A DNA stretch of 64,000 bases, from the NCBI GenBank assembly GCA_030748575.1, contig JASMLR010000004.1, forward strand, positions 1 through 64,000. The letters run 5' to 3'. The stretch comes from Phycisphaerales bacterium (GTDB lineage: Bacteria; Planctomycetota; Phycisphaerae; Phycisphaerales; SM1A02). How positions within the stretch are numbered: position 1 is the stretch's first letter; the number at the start of each line of letters is the position of its first letter. Below the pieces are notes generated by a model. That model saw only the letters and a program-made list of their open reading frames with translations, did no database searches and was not told the DNA's origin. Shown piece after piece: positions 17,465 to 25,743 of this stretch. The position numbers and the translations under genes are program-made.

Positions 17465-18456
17465 CCCGCCTGCTCAGGCCCGCGTCGCTCGTGTACGGCG
17501 CCGCCATCGCGCTGCGGAACCGGCGATACGACCGCGGCCGCGGCGTCGTCCGGACCGGGGTGCCTGTCATTTCGGTGGGCAACATCAGTGTCGGTGGGAC
17601 GGGCAAGACGCCCATGGTGCAGTGGGTCACGGCGGCGCTGCTGCGGGGAGGCCATCACCCGGCCATCGCCCTGCGTGGATATGGCGCGGCCGCCGGCGGG
17701 CCGTCGGACGAGGCCATGGAACACGCCGGGCACTTTGAGGGCCTTCCAGTGCTGGTGGATCCGGATCGCGTCGCGTCCATTGCGGCCATGCGGACCTCGC
17801 ATCCCGAGCGGGACGTGGTGGTGCTCGACGACGGCTTTCAGCATCGCCGCGTGGCGCGTGACCTGGATGTGGTCCTCGTGGACGCCCGCGTGAACCTCCA
17901 GGCCGCGCGGCTGCTTCCCGAAGGTCGGTTGCGTGAGCCCGTGTCGTCCCTTGCCCGCGCCACGGACGTCGTGTTGACGCACGACGGGCCGGGGGCTGAA
18001 GCGGCTATCGAGTTCATGGGCCGCGTCGCAGGGGTCACGCCGGTGGCGCGGTGCCGCCACATCTGGACGGCCGTGACGTCGCACGGCCCGGACGGCGCTT
18101 GTGTTGACACGACCGCGGTGCTGGAAGGATGCACCGTCCTTACCCGCGTGGGCGTTGCCCACCCGGCGGGCATTCATGACCAATTGGCACGGCTTGGCGC
18201 CGTGGTCGGTGTGGACCTGCCGGCGGGGGATCATGCGCCCGTCACTGAGGCCGAAGTCAATGCCATGTACGAGCATGCGGGCAGCGTCGATGCGGTGTTT
18301 GTCAGCTGCAAGGACTGGGTCAAACTGGCTCCACTGGTAGACTTGGATCGACTTGGCGTCCCGGTGCTTGTTCCTGATCTCACATTGGAGTTCACCGAGG
18401 GCGAGGACCGACTTCGGGATCGCGTGCTCAAGGCCGCCGATACGGAGATGACATGA
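17461..18456 (+). CDS. lpxK: Tetraacyldisaccharide 4'-kinase LpxK
   Basis: Phosphorylates the 4' position of lipid A disaccharide, inner-membrane face, 331 aa (typical 320-340). The Walker A motif GNISVGGTGKTPMVQW lies at residues 40-55. LDDGFQHRRVARDLDVVLVDA follows, with the DDGFQH motif containing the catalytic Asp-His pair. LLPEGRLREP is also typical. The presence of lpxK means the organism can make lipid A and so has an LPS-type outer membrane. It overlaps maf and hldE by 4 bases each. Confidence 0.95.
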   Translation: MTRLLRPASLVYGAAIALRNRRYDRGRGVVRTGVPVISVGNISVGGTGKTPMVQWVTAALLRGGHHPAIALRGYGAAAGGPSDEAMEHAGHFEGLPVLVDPDRVASIAAMRTSHPERDVVVLDDGFQHRRVARDLDVVLVDARVNLQAARLLPEGRLREPVSSLARATDVVLTHDGPGAEAAIEFMGRVAGVTPVARCRHIWTAVTSHGPDGACVDTTAVLEGCTVLTRVGVAHPAGIHDQLARLGAVVGVDLPAGDHAPVTEAEVNAMYEHAGSVDAVFVSCKDWVKLAPLVDLDRLGVPVLVPDLTLEFTEGEDRLRDRVLKAADTEMT

Positions 18457-19925
18457 GCGACCTCTTGACAGCATTGGCGGGCTTCGGTCCATTTCCCGTT
18501 CTGGTCGTCGGCGACTTCATGCTGGATGAGTTGGTTCATGGTGACGCCTCGCGACTGAGCCCGGATGCACCGGTCCCGGTGCTGACGGTCGACCGCATTG
18601 AACGAGCCGCGGGCGGGGCTTCGAATGTTGCAGCGTGTCTGGCAGGGCTGGGCGGCCTCGTGCGGTGCTGTGGTGTCATCGGTGGTGACGGCTCGGGGAG
18701 CCACCTTCGCGGAGCGTTGGAGGCAGCGGGCTGCGAGACGAGCGACCTGGTCGAGGACGCGGACCGCCCGACAACCGTCAAGCGGAACCTCGTCGGCCTT
18801 GCGCAGCATCGTCATCCTCAGAAGATGTTCAGGCTCGATATCGAGTCGTCGGCGCCGATCGCGGCGTCAACAGCGGCGGCGATCGAGGCGCGGGTCCGCG
18901 GCGCGATTGCGGAGGTGGCGGCTGTCTGTATCGAAGACTACGGAAAGGGCGTTTGCACGCCGGCGTTGTGTTCGCTCGTCATCGAGACGGCACGTGAGGC
19001 CGGCGTGCCGGTGCTGGTCGATCCCGCCAACCGAGACTGCTACGCCCGGTACGCCGGGGCGACCGTCATGACGCCTAATCGGACCGAGGCGGCGCGGGTC
19101 TGCGCGTCGCTTCCCGGAAGCCCGGACGATCCCGCAGACATGGCCCGGGCGCTTCTGGAGCGATGTGAGCTTGACGCCATCATCATCACGTTGGACCGGC
19201 ACGGCGCGTTGCTGCTGGAGCGGGGGGGGGAACCCGTCGAGGTTCCAACCAGGCAGCGGAATGTCTACGACGTCACCGGCGCCGGTGACATGGTGCTGGC
19301 TGCGGTGGCCGCTGCGAGGGCCCATGGCGTGTCCTGGCCCGATGCGGTGGTTCTGGCCAATGCCGCCGCCGGTCTGGAGGTTGAGCAGTTCGGCGCCCAT
19401 GCCATTCCGCTGGCGGTCGTGACCCAGGAAGTGCTTCGAGCCGAGGTTCCGCAGGACGGCAAGGTCCGCACCCGGAGGGATCTGGAACTGGAGTTGGCGG
19501 CCCACCGGGAGGCAGGCCACCGCATTGTGCTGACCAACGGGTGCTTTGACGTGATTCACGCCGGGCACGTGTCCTACCTGCGAGATGCCGGCAACCAGGG
19601 GGATGTGCTCGTGGTGGGCGTGAATTGCGACGAGCAGGTCGCCGCCATGAAGGGCGATGGTCGGCCCGTCTACGAACTCGCCGATCGCATGGCGATTCTC
19701 TCGGAACTGCAGTGCGTGGATTATGTGGTGCCGTTTGATGAACCCACCGCCCACGACCTCATCGAGACCCTCCGCCCGGATCTGTACGTCAAGGGCGGCG
19801 ATTACGAGCCGGAGCAGATCAACGAGTATGAGTTCGTCCGAAAGCTCGGCATTTCGTGTCGGGTGCTCGCGCATCGCCCGGGTCTGGGGAGCACCGATAT
19901 CGTGAACCGCGTCAAGCGGGGCTGA
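18453..19925 (+). CDS. hldE: Bifunctional heptose kinase/adenylyltransferase HldE
   Basis: Makes ADP-heptose for LPS core, 490 aa (E. coli HldE is 477). The N-terminal ribokinase-type domain has VVGDFMLDELVHGD, AGGASNVAACLAGLGG and the anion-hole motif VTGAGDMVLA. The C-terminal nucleotidyltransferase domain begins near residue 355 with LTNGCFDVIHAGHVSYL (HxGH) and ends VLAHRPGLGSTDIVNRVKR. Both domains are complete. It is the last gene of the envelope operon, coupled to lpxK by ATGA. A run of G (19219-19228) interrupts nothing. Its 3' end overlaps the convergent DUF2470 gene by 14 bases. Confidence 0.96.
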   Translation: MSDLLTALAGFGPFPVLVVGDFMLDELVHGDASRLSPDAPVPVLTVDRIERAAGGASNVAACLAGLGGLVRCCGVIGGDGSGSHLRGALEAAGCETSDLVEDADRPTTVKRNLVGLAQHRHPQKMFRLDIESSAPIAASTAAAIEARVRGAIAEVAAVCIEDYGKGVCTPALCSLVIETAREAGVPVLVDPANRDCYARYAGATVMTPNRTEAARVCASLPGSPDDPADMARALLERCELDAIIITLDRHGALLLERGGEPVEVPTRQRNVYDVTGAGDMVLAAVAAARAHGVSWPDAVVLANAAAGLEVEQFGAHAIPLAVVTQEVLRAEVPQDGKVRTRRDLELELAAHREAGHRIVLTNGCFDVIHAGHVSYLRDAGNQGDVLVVGVNCDEQVAAMKGDGRPVYELADRMAILSELQCVDYVVPFDEPTAHDLIETLRPDLYVKGGDYEPEQINEYEFVRKLGISCRVLAHRPGLGSTDIVNRVKRG

Positions 19926-20553
19926 TCCAGTCCAGGATCGCCCGCTCCGCGATCGCGGGATCCGTGATGGGGGCAGGAAAGTCGAGTCGTACGACGTCGA
20001 AGCGGTTTCGCACGTCCAGCCCCGTCGCGCCCACGCCGACCACGCGGGGCTTCTCGGGCGAGATGCCCAACTGACTCTGGATGGTTGTCAAGACACGCGG
20101 GGCGTACTCCCGGTTCAGAAGGCCGCACAGCCGAGGCTCCACGGCGGCCAGAGGGTTGGGCCGGACCACCGCCTCGCCGTCGAGGATGGCGCCGCGGAAG
20201 CGGGCCATGTCGATGTCGAACATGGCCCACAGCGGGTGCGGGGGCGTTCCGTGGTAGATCTTCCAGCGGTCGGAGTTGGATTCGCCCCCGCCGAGGGGCT
20301 CAAACTCCCGAAGGGTGACCGACAACTCCAACTGGGCTTCGCCCTCCTCCGGGATGGCCAGCGCGCAGTCCACCGCCTGAAGCATGTCCGAAGACACAGC
20401 CGCAGCGGGCCGCCCATCGGGCGTGAGCACGTACCGAATGGGCGTGGATGCCGCGTCGTGCCGCAGATCTCCACGGCTCCAGGCGTGCAGGGTGGCCGTC
20501 GCCTGATCCGGGTACCGGGCGAGGTCGTCGTCGGCGGGTTCCAGGTCGCTCAT
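19912..20553 (-). CDS. DUF2470-type protein with possible split-barrel domain
   Basis: 213 aa, from ATG 20553. The N-terminal part (RYVLTPDGRPAAAVSSDML, then AQLELSVTLREFEP) resembles the FMN-binding split beta-barrel of pyridoxamine-phosphate-oxidase-like proteins. The C-terminal 80 residues resemble DUF2470: LLNREYAPRVLTTIQ, then VVGVGATGLDVRNRF, then LDFPAPITDPAIAERAIL. The same pair of domains occurs in HugZ-type haem-handling proteins, but I see no haem-ligand His and do not assign a reaction. It has its own TANNNT box 7 bases before the start. It is convergent with hldE. Confidence 0.6.
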   Translation of the reverse strand: MSDLEPADDDLARYPDQATATLHAWSRGDLRHDAASTPIRYVLTPDGRPAAAVSSDMLQAVDCALAIPEEGEAQLELSVTLREFEPLGGGESNSDRWKIYHGTPPHPLWAMFDIDMARFRGAILDGEAVVRPNPLAAVEPRLCGLLNREYAPRVLTTIQSQLGISPEKPRVVGVGATGLDVRNRFDVVRLDFPAPITDPAIAERAILDWISPA

Positions 20554-20560
20554 GCCGCCA

Positions 20561-20566
20561 AGCCTA
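20561..20566 (-). promoter_or_regulatory. Putative -10 box of the DUF2470 gene (leaderless)
   Basis: TAGGCT on the minus strand, 7 bases before the ATG, with no Shine-Dalgarno sequence. Confidence 0.4.
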
Positions 20567-20855
20567 TCCAGAGACGGGCCCGGGCACCGCCTCAGGGGCC
20601 ACGGGCGGCCTGCCATCTGGATTCGGGTGCTCGCAAACCGCCGCCATGGGGGTGGGAATGGTGGTAGGATCCACGGGATGCCCGTGGCGGCCTGTCTGCC
20701 ACCGATGTGGTGGTGCGCAGGGCGGTTGCAGGTGTGACCTGTGCGTGTTTTCAAACGTGACGCCGCGTGGGTGGCGTTGTGGTGACCCGGGGGGCCGCCT
20801 GGCGATGCCGGGCGAGCGTTCGAGGCCCGGAGGGCCTGACAGGAGTGTGTTGTCG
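20567..20855 (+). promoter_or_regulatory. Promoter and long leader of the metalloprotease gene
   Basis: TAGGAT at 20665-20670 is a plausible -10. It is directly followed by a 7-bp hairpin CCACGGG-ATG-CCCGTGG (20671-20687). The roughly 180-base leader carries a second hairpin AGGCCC-GGA-GGGCCT (20823-20837), then AGGAG 10 bases before ATG 20856. The leader contrasts with the leaderless genes around it and may carry post-transcriptional control. No known riboswitch is recognised. Confidence 0.4.
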
Positions 20856-23800
20856 ATGAGATTCCAGCAGGGATTGGTGGGCGCCGGGCTGATGGTCGCG
20901 GTGGCTTCGGGCGTGATGGCCGAATACATCCTGGAGCCGGAGGCGACCAGAGAGATTCAGGATCTGCTTGCTTCGGGCGAGTGGAGCATCCGAACCAGCT
21001 GGCCGCTGGCGACCGACAACGACTATCGGGCTGCAGACCAGCCGGTTGAGTTCGTTCCCATCACCGTCAATGTCGTTCGATTCGACAGCGGGACTGGCGG
21101 CATCGACCTTGCGCTCGTGGATCAGGCCATCGCCACGACCAACGCGCAGTACAACGACCCGGATGTCGGCTACTTCGGATATCGCTTCTATCGCAAGAAC
21201 GTGCAGTTCATCGACAGCGATGAGTTCGCGTACTTTCACATGAGTTTCTATGGCGACAACGAGTTGGGCGCTCTCATTCAGGAGAACCCGATCGCCGGCA
21301 CGGTCAACGCGTACTTCGTTCCAGAGTTTCAGTCGGACCGCCCCATTGCGGGCGTCTCGACGCTTCCGTACGGCCCCGGTCCCAAGGGCATGGTGCTCTC
21401 GAACACGGGAACCGGTGCGCTTCCTCACGAGATGGGACACTATCTCGGGCTCCTGCACACATTTGAGTGGGCAGCGAACGGAGACGAGTGTGCGTCCGGT
21501 GACGGGTGTGAATTCGGGGGAGACCTGATCTGTGAGACACCAGCGGACCCGGGTACCGACTGGTGGGGGAATTTCCGGGCCGCGCCGCTGGCGTACTGCT
21601 ATCGGTGCGACACGGACTTCGTGCACCCGTACGACCCACAGGGCAACGGCGGCAAGGGGGAACTGAGCGAAGTGGATTGCCCCTGGGCCAACGTGGACTG
21701 TGATGACCGCGGCGCCGACTGCGGGACCGGTTACGACCACTGCGAAGCCGACGACGGCGAGACGTGCATTCAGTACGAGCCGATGACCAACAACATCATG
21801 TCGTACTACAGCCCTGGCGATCCCTCGACCAGTCAGTTCGTGGCCGAGCAGCTCAGTCTGATGCGCGCGACGCTTGAATTCCGCTTTGCGGACCACGTGG
21901 AGTCGGATTACGACTGCAACGGGAACGACCTTCCCGACTCCTTTGAAATCGAATCGTTGTGGTACCCGGACTCCGTGGACTGCGATGCCAATGGCCGGCC
22001 TGACGACTGCGACATCGCGGACAACCTGGCCCTCGACTGCGACTCGGACGGCCAGATTGATCACTGTGAGTTGAGCGGCGGCTACGAAACCGACTGTGAC
22101 GGCAATGGTGAACTCGACTCGTGTGACATCATCGAGGACCCCAGTACCGACTGCGACTTCAACGGCCTCTTTGACGTGTGTCAGATTCAACAGGGAGACG
22201 GCACCGACTGCGACGGCAGTGGCCTGATGGACGCGTGCGAAGTCGCGGACGATCCGTCGCTCGACTGTGACGGGAGCGGCCTCTTTGATATCTGCGAGAT
22301 CGATCAGGGCATCCTGACCGACTGTGACGGAAGCGGCGTGCCCGACCTGTGTGAACTGGCCGAGAACCCGGAGCTGGACTGCAATGGCAATGGGGTCTAT
22401 GACGCCTGTGACGTGACAGGTGGTGTTGACACCGACTGTGACGGCAATGGTCGGCTTGATGGGTGCGATCTGTTGGTGGACCCGGCTCGCGACTGTGATG
22501 GCGACGGCGTGCTCGACTCGTGCGCTATTGCTGCCGGAGACGTGGACGACTGCGACGGCAGCGGTACGCCGGACTCGTGCGAGAACACGCTTGCAAGCGT
22601 GACGGACCGCCTCGGTGATGCCGATCCGGACTGGCACGCTTATCTCGGTACGTCTGCCTCGATCTATGGCGATATGGCGGTCGTGGGAAGCCCGGGCGAC
22701 GACTCCGGCGCAGCCCAGGGCGGCGCCGTGACCGTGTTCCGGCGGCAGGGCCCCGGCATGTGGGCGGTGGAGACGGAACTGCTTGATGCCTCTTCAGCCA
22801 ACAACGACTTCCTGGGATCCGCTGTGGCCGCCGGCGACGGCGAGGTCTTCAGCGGCGCGCCTGGCGACAACAACGCCATGGGTGTCGACGCCGGTGCGGT
22901 GATCGTGCACACGGTGGATCAAGGCGTGTGGACGCAGGGCAGCACCCTGTACGGCTCAGCAACGGATGTGAACGATGAATTCGGCGCGGCGTTGTCGCTG
23001 GACGGAGATCGTCTGGCCGTTGGCGCCCCGATGGGCGAGCCGACCGAGGCGATCGGTGAGGCGGGCATGGTGTACGTCTTCGGCCGATCCGGCGAGAGTT
23101 GGGTTGAGCAGAGCGTCCTTTCCCACATCGGCTGCAAGGAAGACGACGGCTTCGGCCACTCCGTGTCGCTGGACGGTGACACAATCATCGTGGGCATGCC
23201 CGGGTATGACGCAGCGGCGCTCAATGCCGGCGGCGCGGCCATCATGGACGTGTCCGGCAGTGGCGACGTGTACACCTTGACCGATCCGGCCGCCAAGTCT
23301 CACGACGCATTCGGCACAAGCGTGTCGGTGCAGGGCGACTGGGCCGCCGTAGGCTCGCCGCTGAGCAACCCCGCCGGCCCGACGGATTCAGGTTCGGTGT
23401 CCATGTTCAAGATGGTCGGTGGGACCTGGGTGTGGCAGCAGACCCTCGTGGCGAGCGATGCGCACGCTGGAGACCGATTCGGCAGTCAGGTCGCCTTGGA
23501 CGGCCAGCGGCTCATGATCGGGTCTCCGTACGATGACGGCGTCGAGCCGATTCTGGGCAACTCCGGTCAGGTGTACACCTTCGTGCTCGAGGGCGGCGCC
23601 TGGAGCGAGTCCGGTGTGGTGCAGCCGTACCAGCGTGAGATCGGACTGCAGTTCGGTCACGCGGTCGATGCCATGGGCGGCCTTTCAATCGTGGGCGCCC
23701 CGGGCGCCGTCGGCATGTTCGACGAGGTCGGGGCCGCGTTCGTGGTGGTCCTGCTCGACTGCGATCTGAACGGCGAAGTGGATTCCTGCGAACTCAACGA

Positions 23801-24128
23801 TGGCGCCGACGACTGTGACCTCGACGGTGTGCTTGACTCGTGCGGCATCGCCATGGCCCTGGCGACTGACTGCGACGGAAACGGCAAGCCCGACTCCTGC
23901 GACATCAATGACAATCCCGGGCTCGACTCCAACGGCAACGGCGAACTCGATTCGTGCGAGGGCCTTGCGGATCTTGCCGGAGGCGATGGCGTCGTGGACT
24001 TGGCCGACCTCATGGTCATGATCAGTTTCTGGGGCACCAGCAACGGCTCGGCTGATCTGGACGGCGACGGCATCGTCGGTGTTCGTGACCTGATCATGCT
24101 GCTTGAGCAGTGGGGTACGACCGGCTGA
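20856..24128 (+). CDS. Secreted pappalysin-like (M43) metalloprotease with CD-rich repeats, beta-propeller and dockerin-like end
   Basis: Very large exported zinc protease, 1090 aa. ATG 20856 gives a signal peptide ending near GVMA-EY and has AGGAG upstream. The protease domain has the zinc motif HEMGHYLGLLH (His191, Glu192, His195, His201) and a Met-turn NNIMSYYSP (Met315), as in pappalysins. Residues about 351-578 hold some twelve Asp-rich repeats of about 20 residues, DCDGSGxxDxCE, likely calcium-binding like thrombospondin type 3 repeats. Residues 585-965 are six or seven FG-GAP-like blades (VVGSPGDDSGAAQGGAVTVF type). Three more CD repeats and a dockerin-like pair (GDGVVDLADLM, then DLDGDGIVGVRDLIMLL) close the protein. 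It stands alone with its own terminator. Substrate unknown. Confidence 0.88.
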   Translation: MRFQQGLVGAGLMVAVASGVMAEYILEPEATREIQDLLASGEWSIRTSWPLATDNDYRAADQPVEFVPITVNVVRFDSGTGGIDLALVDQAIATTNAQYNDPDVGYFGYRFYRKNVQFIDSDEFAYFHMSFYGDNELGALIQENPIAGTVNAYFVPEFQSDRPIAGVSTLPYGPGPKGMVLSNTGTGALPHEMGHYLGLLHTFEWAANGDECASGDGCEFGGDLICETPADPGTDWWGNFRAAPLAYCYRCDTDFVHPYDPQGNGGKGELSEVDCPWANVDCDDRGADCGTGYDHCEADDGETCIQYEPMTNNIMSYYSPGDPSTSQFVAEQLSLMRATLEFRFADHVESDYDCNGNDLPDSFEIESLWYPDSVDCDANGRPDDCDIADNLALDCDSDGQIDHCELSGGYETDCDGNGELDSCDIIEDPSTDCDFNGLFDVCQIQQGDGTDCDGSGLMDACEVADDPSLDCDGSGLFDICEIDQGILTDCDGSGVPDLCELAENPELDCNGNGVYDACDVTGGVDTDCDGNGRLDGCDLLVDPARDCDGDGVLDSCAIAAGDVDDCDGSGTPDSCENTLASVTDRLGDADPDWHAYLGTSASIYGDMAVVGSPGDDSGAAQGGAVTVFRRQGPGMWAVETELLDASSANNDFLGSAVAAGDGEVFSGAPGDNNAMGVDAGAVIVHTVDQGVWTQGSTLYGSATDVNDEFGAALSLDGDRLAVGAPMGEPTEAIGEAGMVYVFGRSGESWVEQSVLSHIGCKEDDGFGHSVSLDGDTIIVGMPGYDAAALNAGGAAIMDVSGSGDVYTLTDPAAKSHDAFGTSVSVQGDWAAVGSPLSNPAGPTDSGSVSMFKMVGGTWVWQQTLVASDAHAGDRFGSQVALDGQRLMIGSPYDDGVEPILGNSGQVYTFVLEGGAWSESGVVQPYQREIGLQFGHAVDAMGGLSIVGAPGAVGMFDEVGAAFVVVLLDCDLNGEVDSCELNDGADDCDLDGVLDSCGIAMALATDCDGNGKPDSCDINDNPGLDSNGNGELDSCEGLADLAGGDGVVDLADLMVMISFWGTSNGSADLDGDGIVGVRDLIMLLEQWGTTG

Positions 24129-24166
24129 GCCCAGTTTGGCCAGTCCCTGTGTGATGACTTGGAATG

Positions 24167-24203
24167 CCACGCCCCCGGCACGCACGGGGGCGTGGTTCTT
24201 TTT
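24167..24203 (+). terminator. Rho-independent terminator of the metalloprotease gene
   Basis: Perfect 11-bp stem CCACGCCCCCG/CGGGGGCGTGG, 7-base loop, followed by TTCTTTTT. It is the clearest intrinsic terminator in the window. The aroDE -10 box starts 7 bases further on. Confidence 0.95.
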
Positions 24204-24209
24204 CCGTGA

Positions 24210-24215
24210 TACCTT
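24210..24215 (+). promoter_or_regulatory. Putative -10 box of aroDE (leaderless)
   Basis: TACCTT, 6 bases before the GTG start of aroDE. The next upstream element is the terminator hairpin, so a normal -35 has little room, which suggests an extended -10 promoter. Confidence 0.45.
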
Positions 24216-24221
24216 GCCGCC

Positions 24222-25739
24222 GTGGCACGCGTCATCGCTCCTGTAGCACTGCTCGACGAAGCCGCCGTGGCCCATGGACTGGCCCTGGCGGCGCGTGCGT
24301 TTGAGCATGGTGCCGACCTGGTGGAGTGGCGGCTCGACGCCCTTCCATCAACACAGGCCTGTGACCTGTCCACCTTGTTTGCGGCCGGTCCATGCGTTGC
24401 GACGTGTCGCAGCGAAGGAGAAGGGGGATTGTTCGACGGATCTGACGAAGACGTGGCCGCGTGGCTGGACGCTGTCGCTTCGCAGACCCCGCTGCCCAGT
24501 TGGGTCGATGTCGAGTACCAGCGATGGTCCAGATCTCCCGCGGTACGCGCGTCGGCTGCCCGGGTCCGGGAAGCAGGGCCGCGGCTGCTGTGTTCCATGC
24601 ACGACTTCACCGGACGTCCGAGCGATCTGCTCCGCCGGGTTTCCGACATGAGCGGCGGCCCCTTCGACGCCGTGAAGGTCGTGTGGCGGGCGCGTTCTCT
24701 TCGAGACATTGCCGACTGCCGATCGCTGCTCAAGCACGCCACCATTCCCATGATCGCGCTGTGCATGGGCGAGGCAGGCCTGCCCACACGCGTTCTGGCC
24801 GGGGCGTGGGGCGGCATGGCGACGTTCGCGGCGGCGAGTTCGGAGGATGCGACAGCCCCCGGCCAGCCGACCCTCGATGCGCTGCTGCATCAGTACCGAT
24901 TCCGGTCGCTCGGGCCGGACACCCGGCTGTTCGGCCTGGTTGGCGACCCGCTTGGCAGGAGCCCCGGGTTTGAGCTTCACAATGCGGCATTTGCCGCCGG
25001 GGGCGTGGACGCGGTCTACCTGCCCCTTCCCGTTGCGGCGGGGTGGGAGTCGTTCAAGGCGACGATGGCGACGCTGCTGGAGGATCCACATCTCAATCTG
25101 GGTGGTGTGTCCGTCACGCTCCCACACAAGCTCGATGCGTTTCGGTTTGCGGAGGAGCAGGGGGCCGTTGTGTCCGAGGCTGCCGCGATGTGCGGCGCGG
25201 TCAACACGCTGACCGTTGGAGATCGCTTGTATGCGGACAATACGGATGTGACCGGCGTGATCGAGCCGCTGCGCGACGCCGGCGCGACCCTCTCGGGTGG
25301 CGTGGCCGGCGTGATTGGCGCTGGCGGCGTGGCTCGGGCTGCGGCTGCCGGCCTGCTCTCCGAGGGGGCTGCGGTCGAGGTCTGGAATCGCTCGCCGGAT
25401 CGAGCGGAGGGGTTGGTTGCCGCCCTGCGGGATGCGGGGCCGATCTCGGTCGGTCGGAGCGGCCGTCGGTACGACGTCGTGGTGCAGTGCACGCCGGTCG
25501 GGATGGCGCATGGTGATCATCCCGGCGCAACGCCGCTCGCGGCGCTCGGCCTGGATGCAGCCGACATACTGGACGACCACAGCGTGCTGCTCGAGACGAT
25601 CTATGACCCGGAAGCGACGCCCCTGGCTCAGGCGGGGAGGGCCTGTGGAGCGTCCGTCGTGACGGGCCGCCAGATGTGGCTGGCGCAGGCTGCGGCGCAG
25701 CAGGCTGCCTGGACCGGACGACGACCGGAAGGCTGGTAG
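24222..25739 (+). CDS. Bifunctional type I 3-dehydroquinate dehydratase / shikimate dehydrogenase
   Basis: Fused AroD-AroE, steps 3 and 4 of the shikimate pathway, 505 aa, GTG start. The type I dehydratase half shows EWRLDAL, LCSMHDF with the catalytic His and VKVVW with the Schiff-base Lys. The dehydrogenase half starts near residue 236 with LVGDPLGRSPGFELHN (substrate loop), TLPHKLDA with the catalytic Lys, NTDVTG, and the NADP site VIGAGGVARAAAAGL. It ends VTGRQMWLAQAAAQQAAW, a typical AroE tail. Fusions of this order are best known in plants and in planctomycetes and chlamydiae. It is convergent with aroC, 4 bases away, so three shikimate steps lie together. Confidence 0.93.
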   Translation: MARVIAPVALLDEAAVAHGLALAARAFEHGADLVEWRLDALPSTQACDLSTLFAAGPCVATCRSEGEGGLFDGSDEDVAAWLDAVASQTPLPSWVDVEYQRWSRSPAVRASAARVREAGPRLLCSMHDFTGRPSDLLRRVSDMSGGPFDAVKVVWRARSLRDIADCRSLLKHATIPMIALCMGEAGLPTRVLAGAWGGMATFAAASSEDATAPGQPTLDALLHQYRFRSLGPDTRLFGLVGDPLGRSPGFELHNAAFAAGGVDAVYLPLPVAAGWESFKATMATLLEDPHLNLGGVSVTLPHKLDAFRFAEEQGAVVSEAAAMCGAVNTLTVGDRLYADNTDVTGVIEPLRDAGATLSGGVAGVIGAGGVARAAAAGLLSEGAAVEVWNRSPDRAEGLVAALRDAGPISVGRSGRRYDVVVQCTPVGMAHGDHPGATPLAALGLDAADILDDHSVLLETIYDPEATPLAQAGRACGASVVTGRQMWLAQAAAQQAAWTGRRPEGW

Positions 25740-25743
25740 CGGC

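Noticed and set aside
20751-22637. Long minus-strand open frame (628 codons) opposite the metalloprotease
   Set aside because: It mirrors the Asp/Cys-rich repeats in antisense and reads as Val/Arg-rich low complexity. No start signal and no domain.
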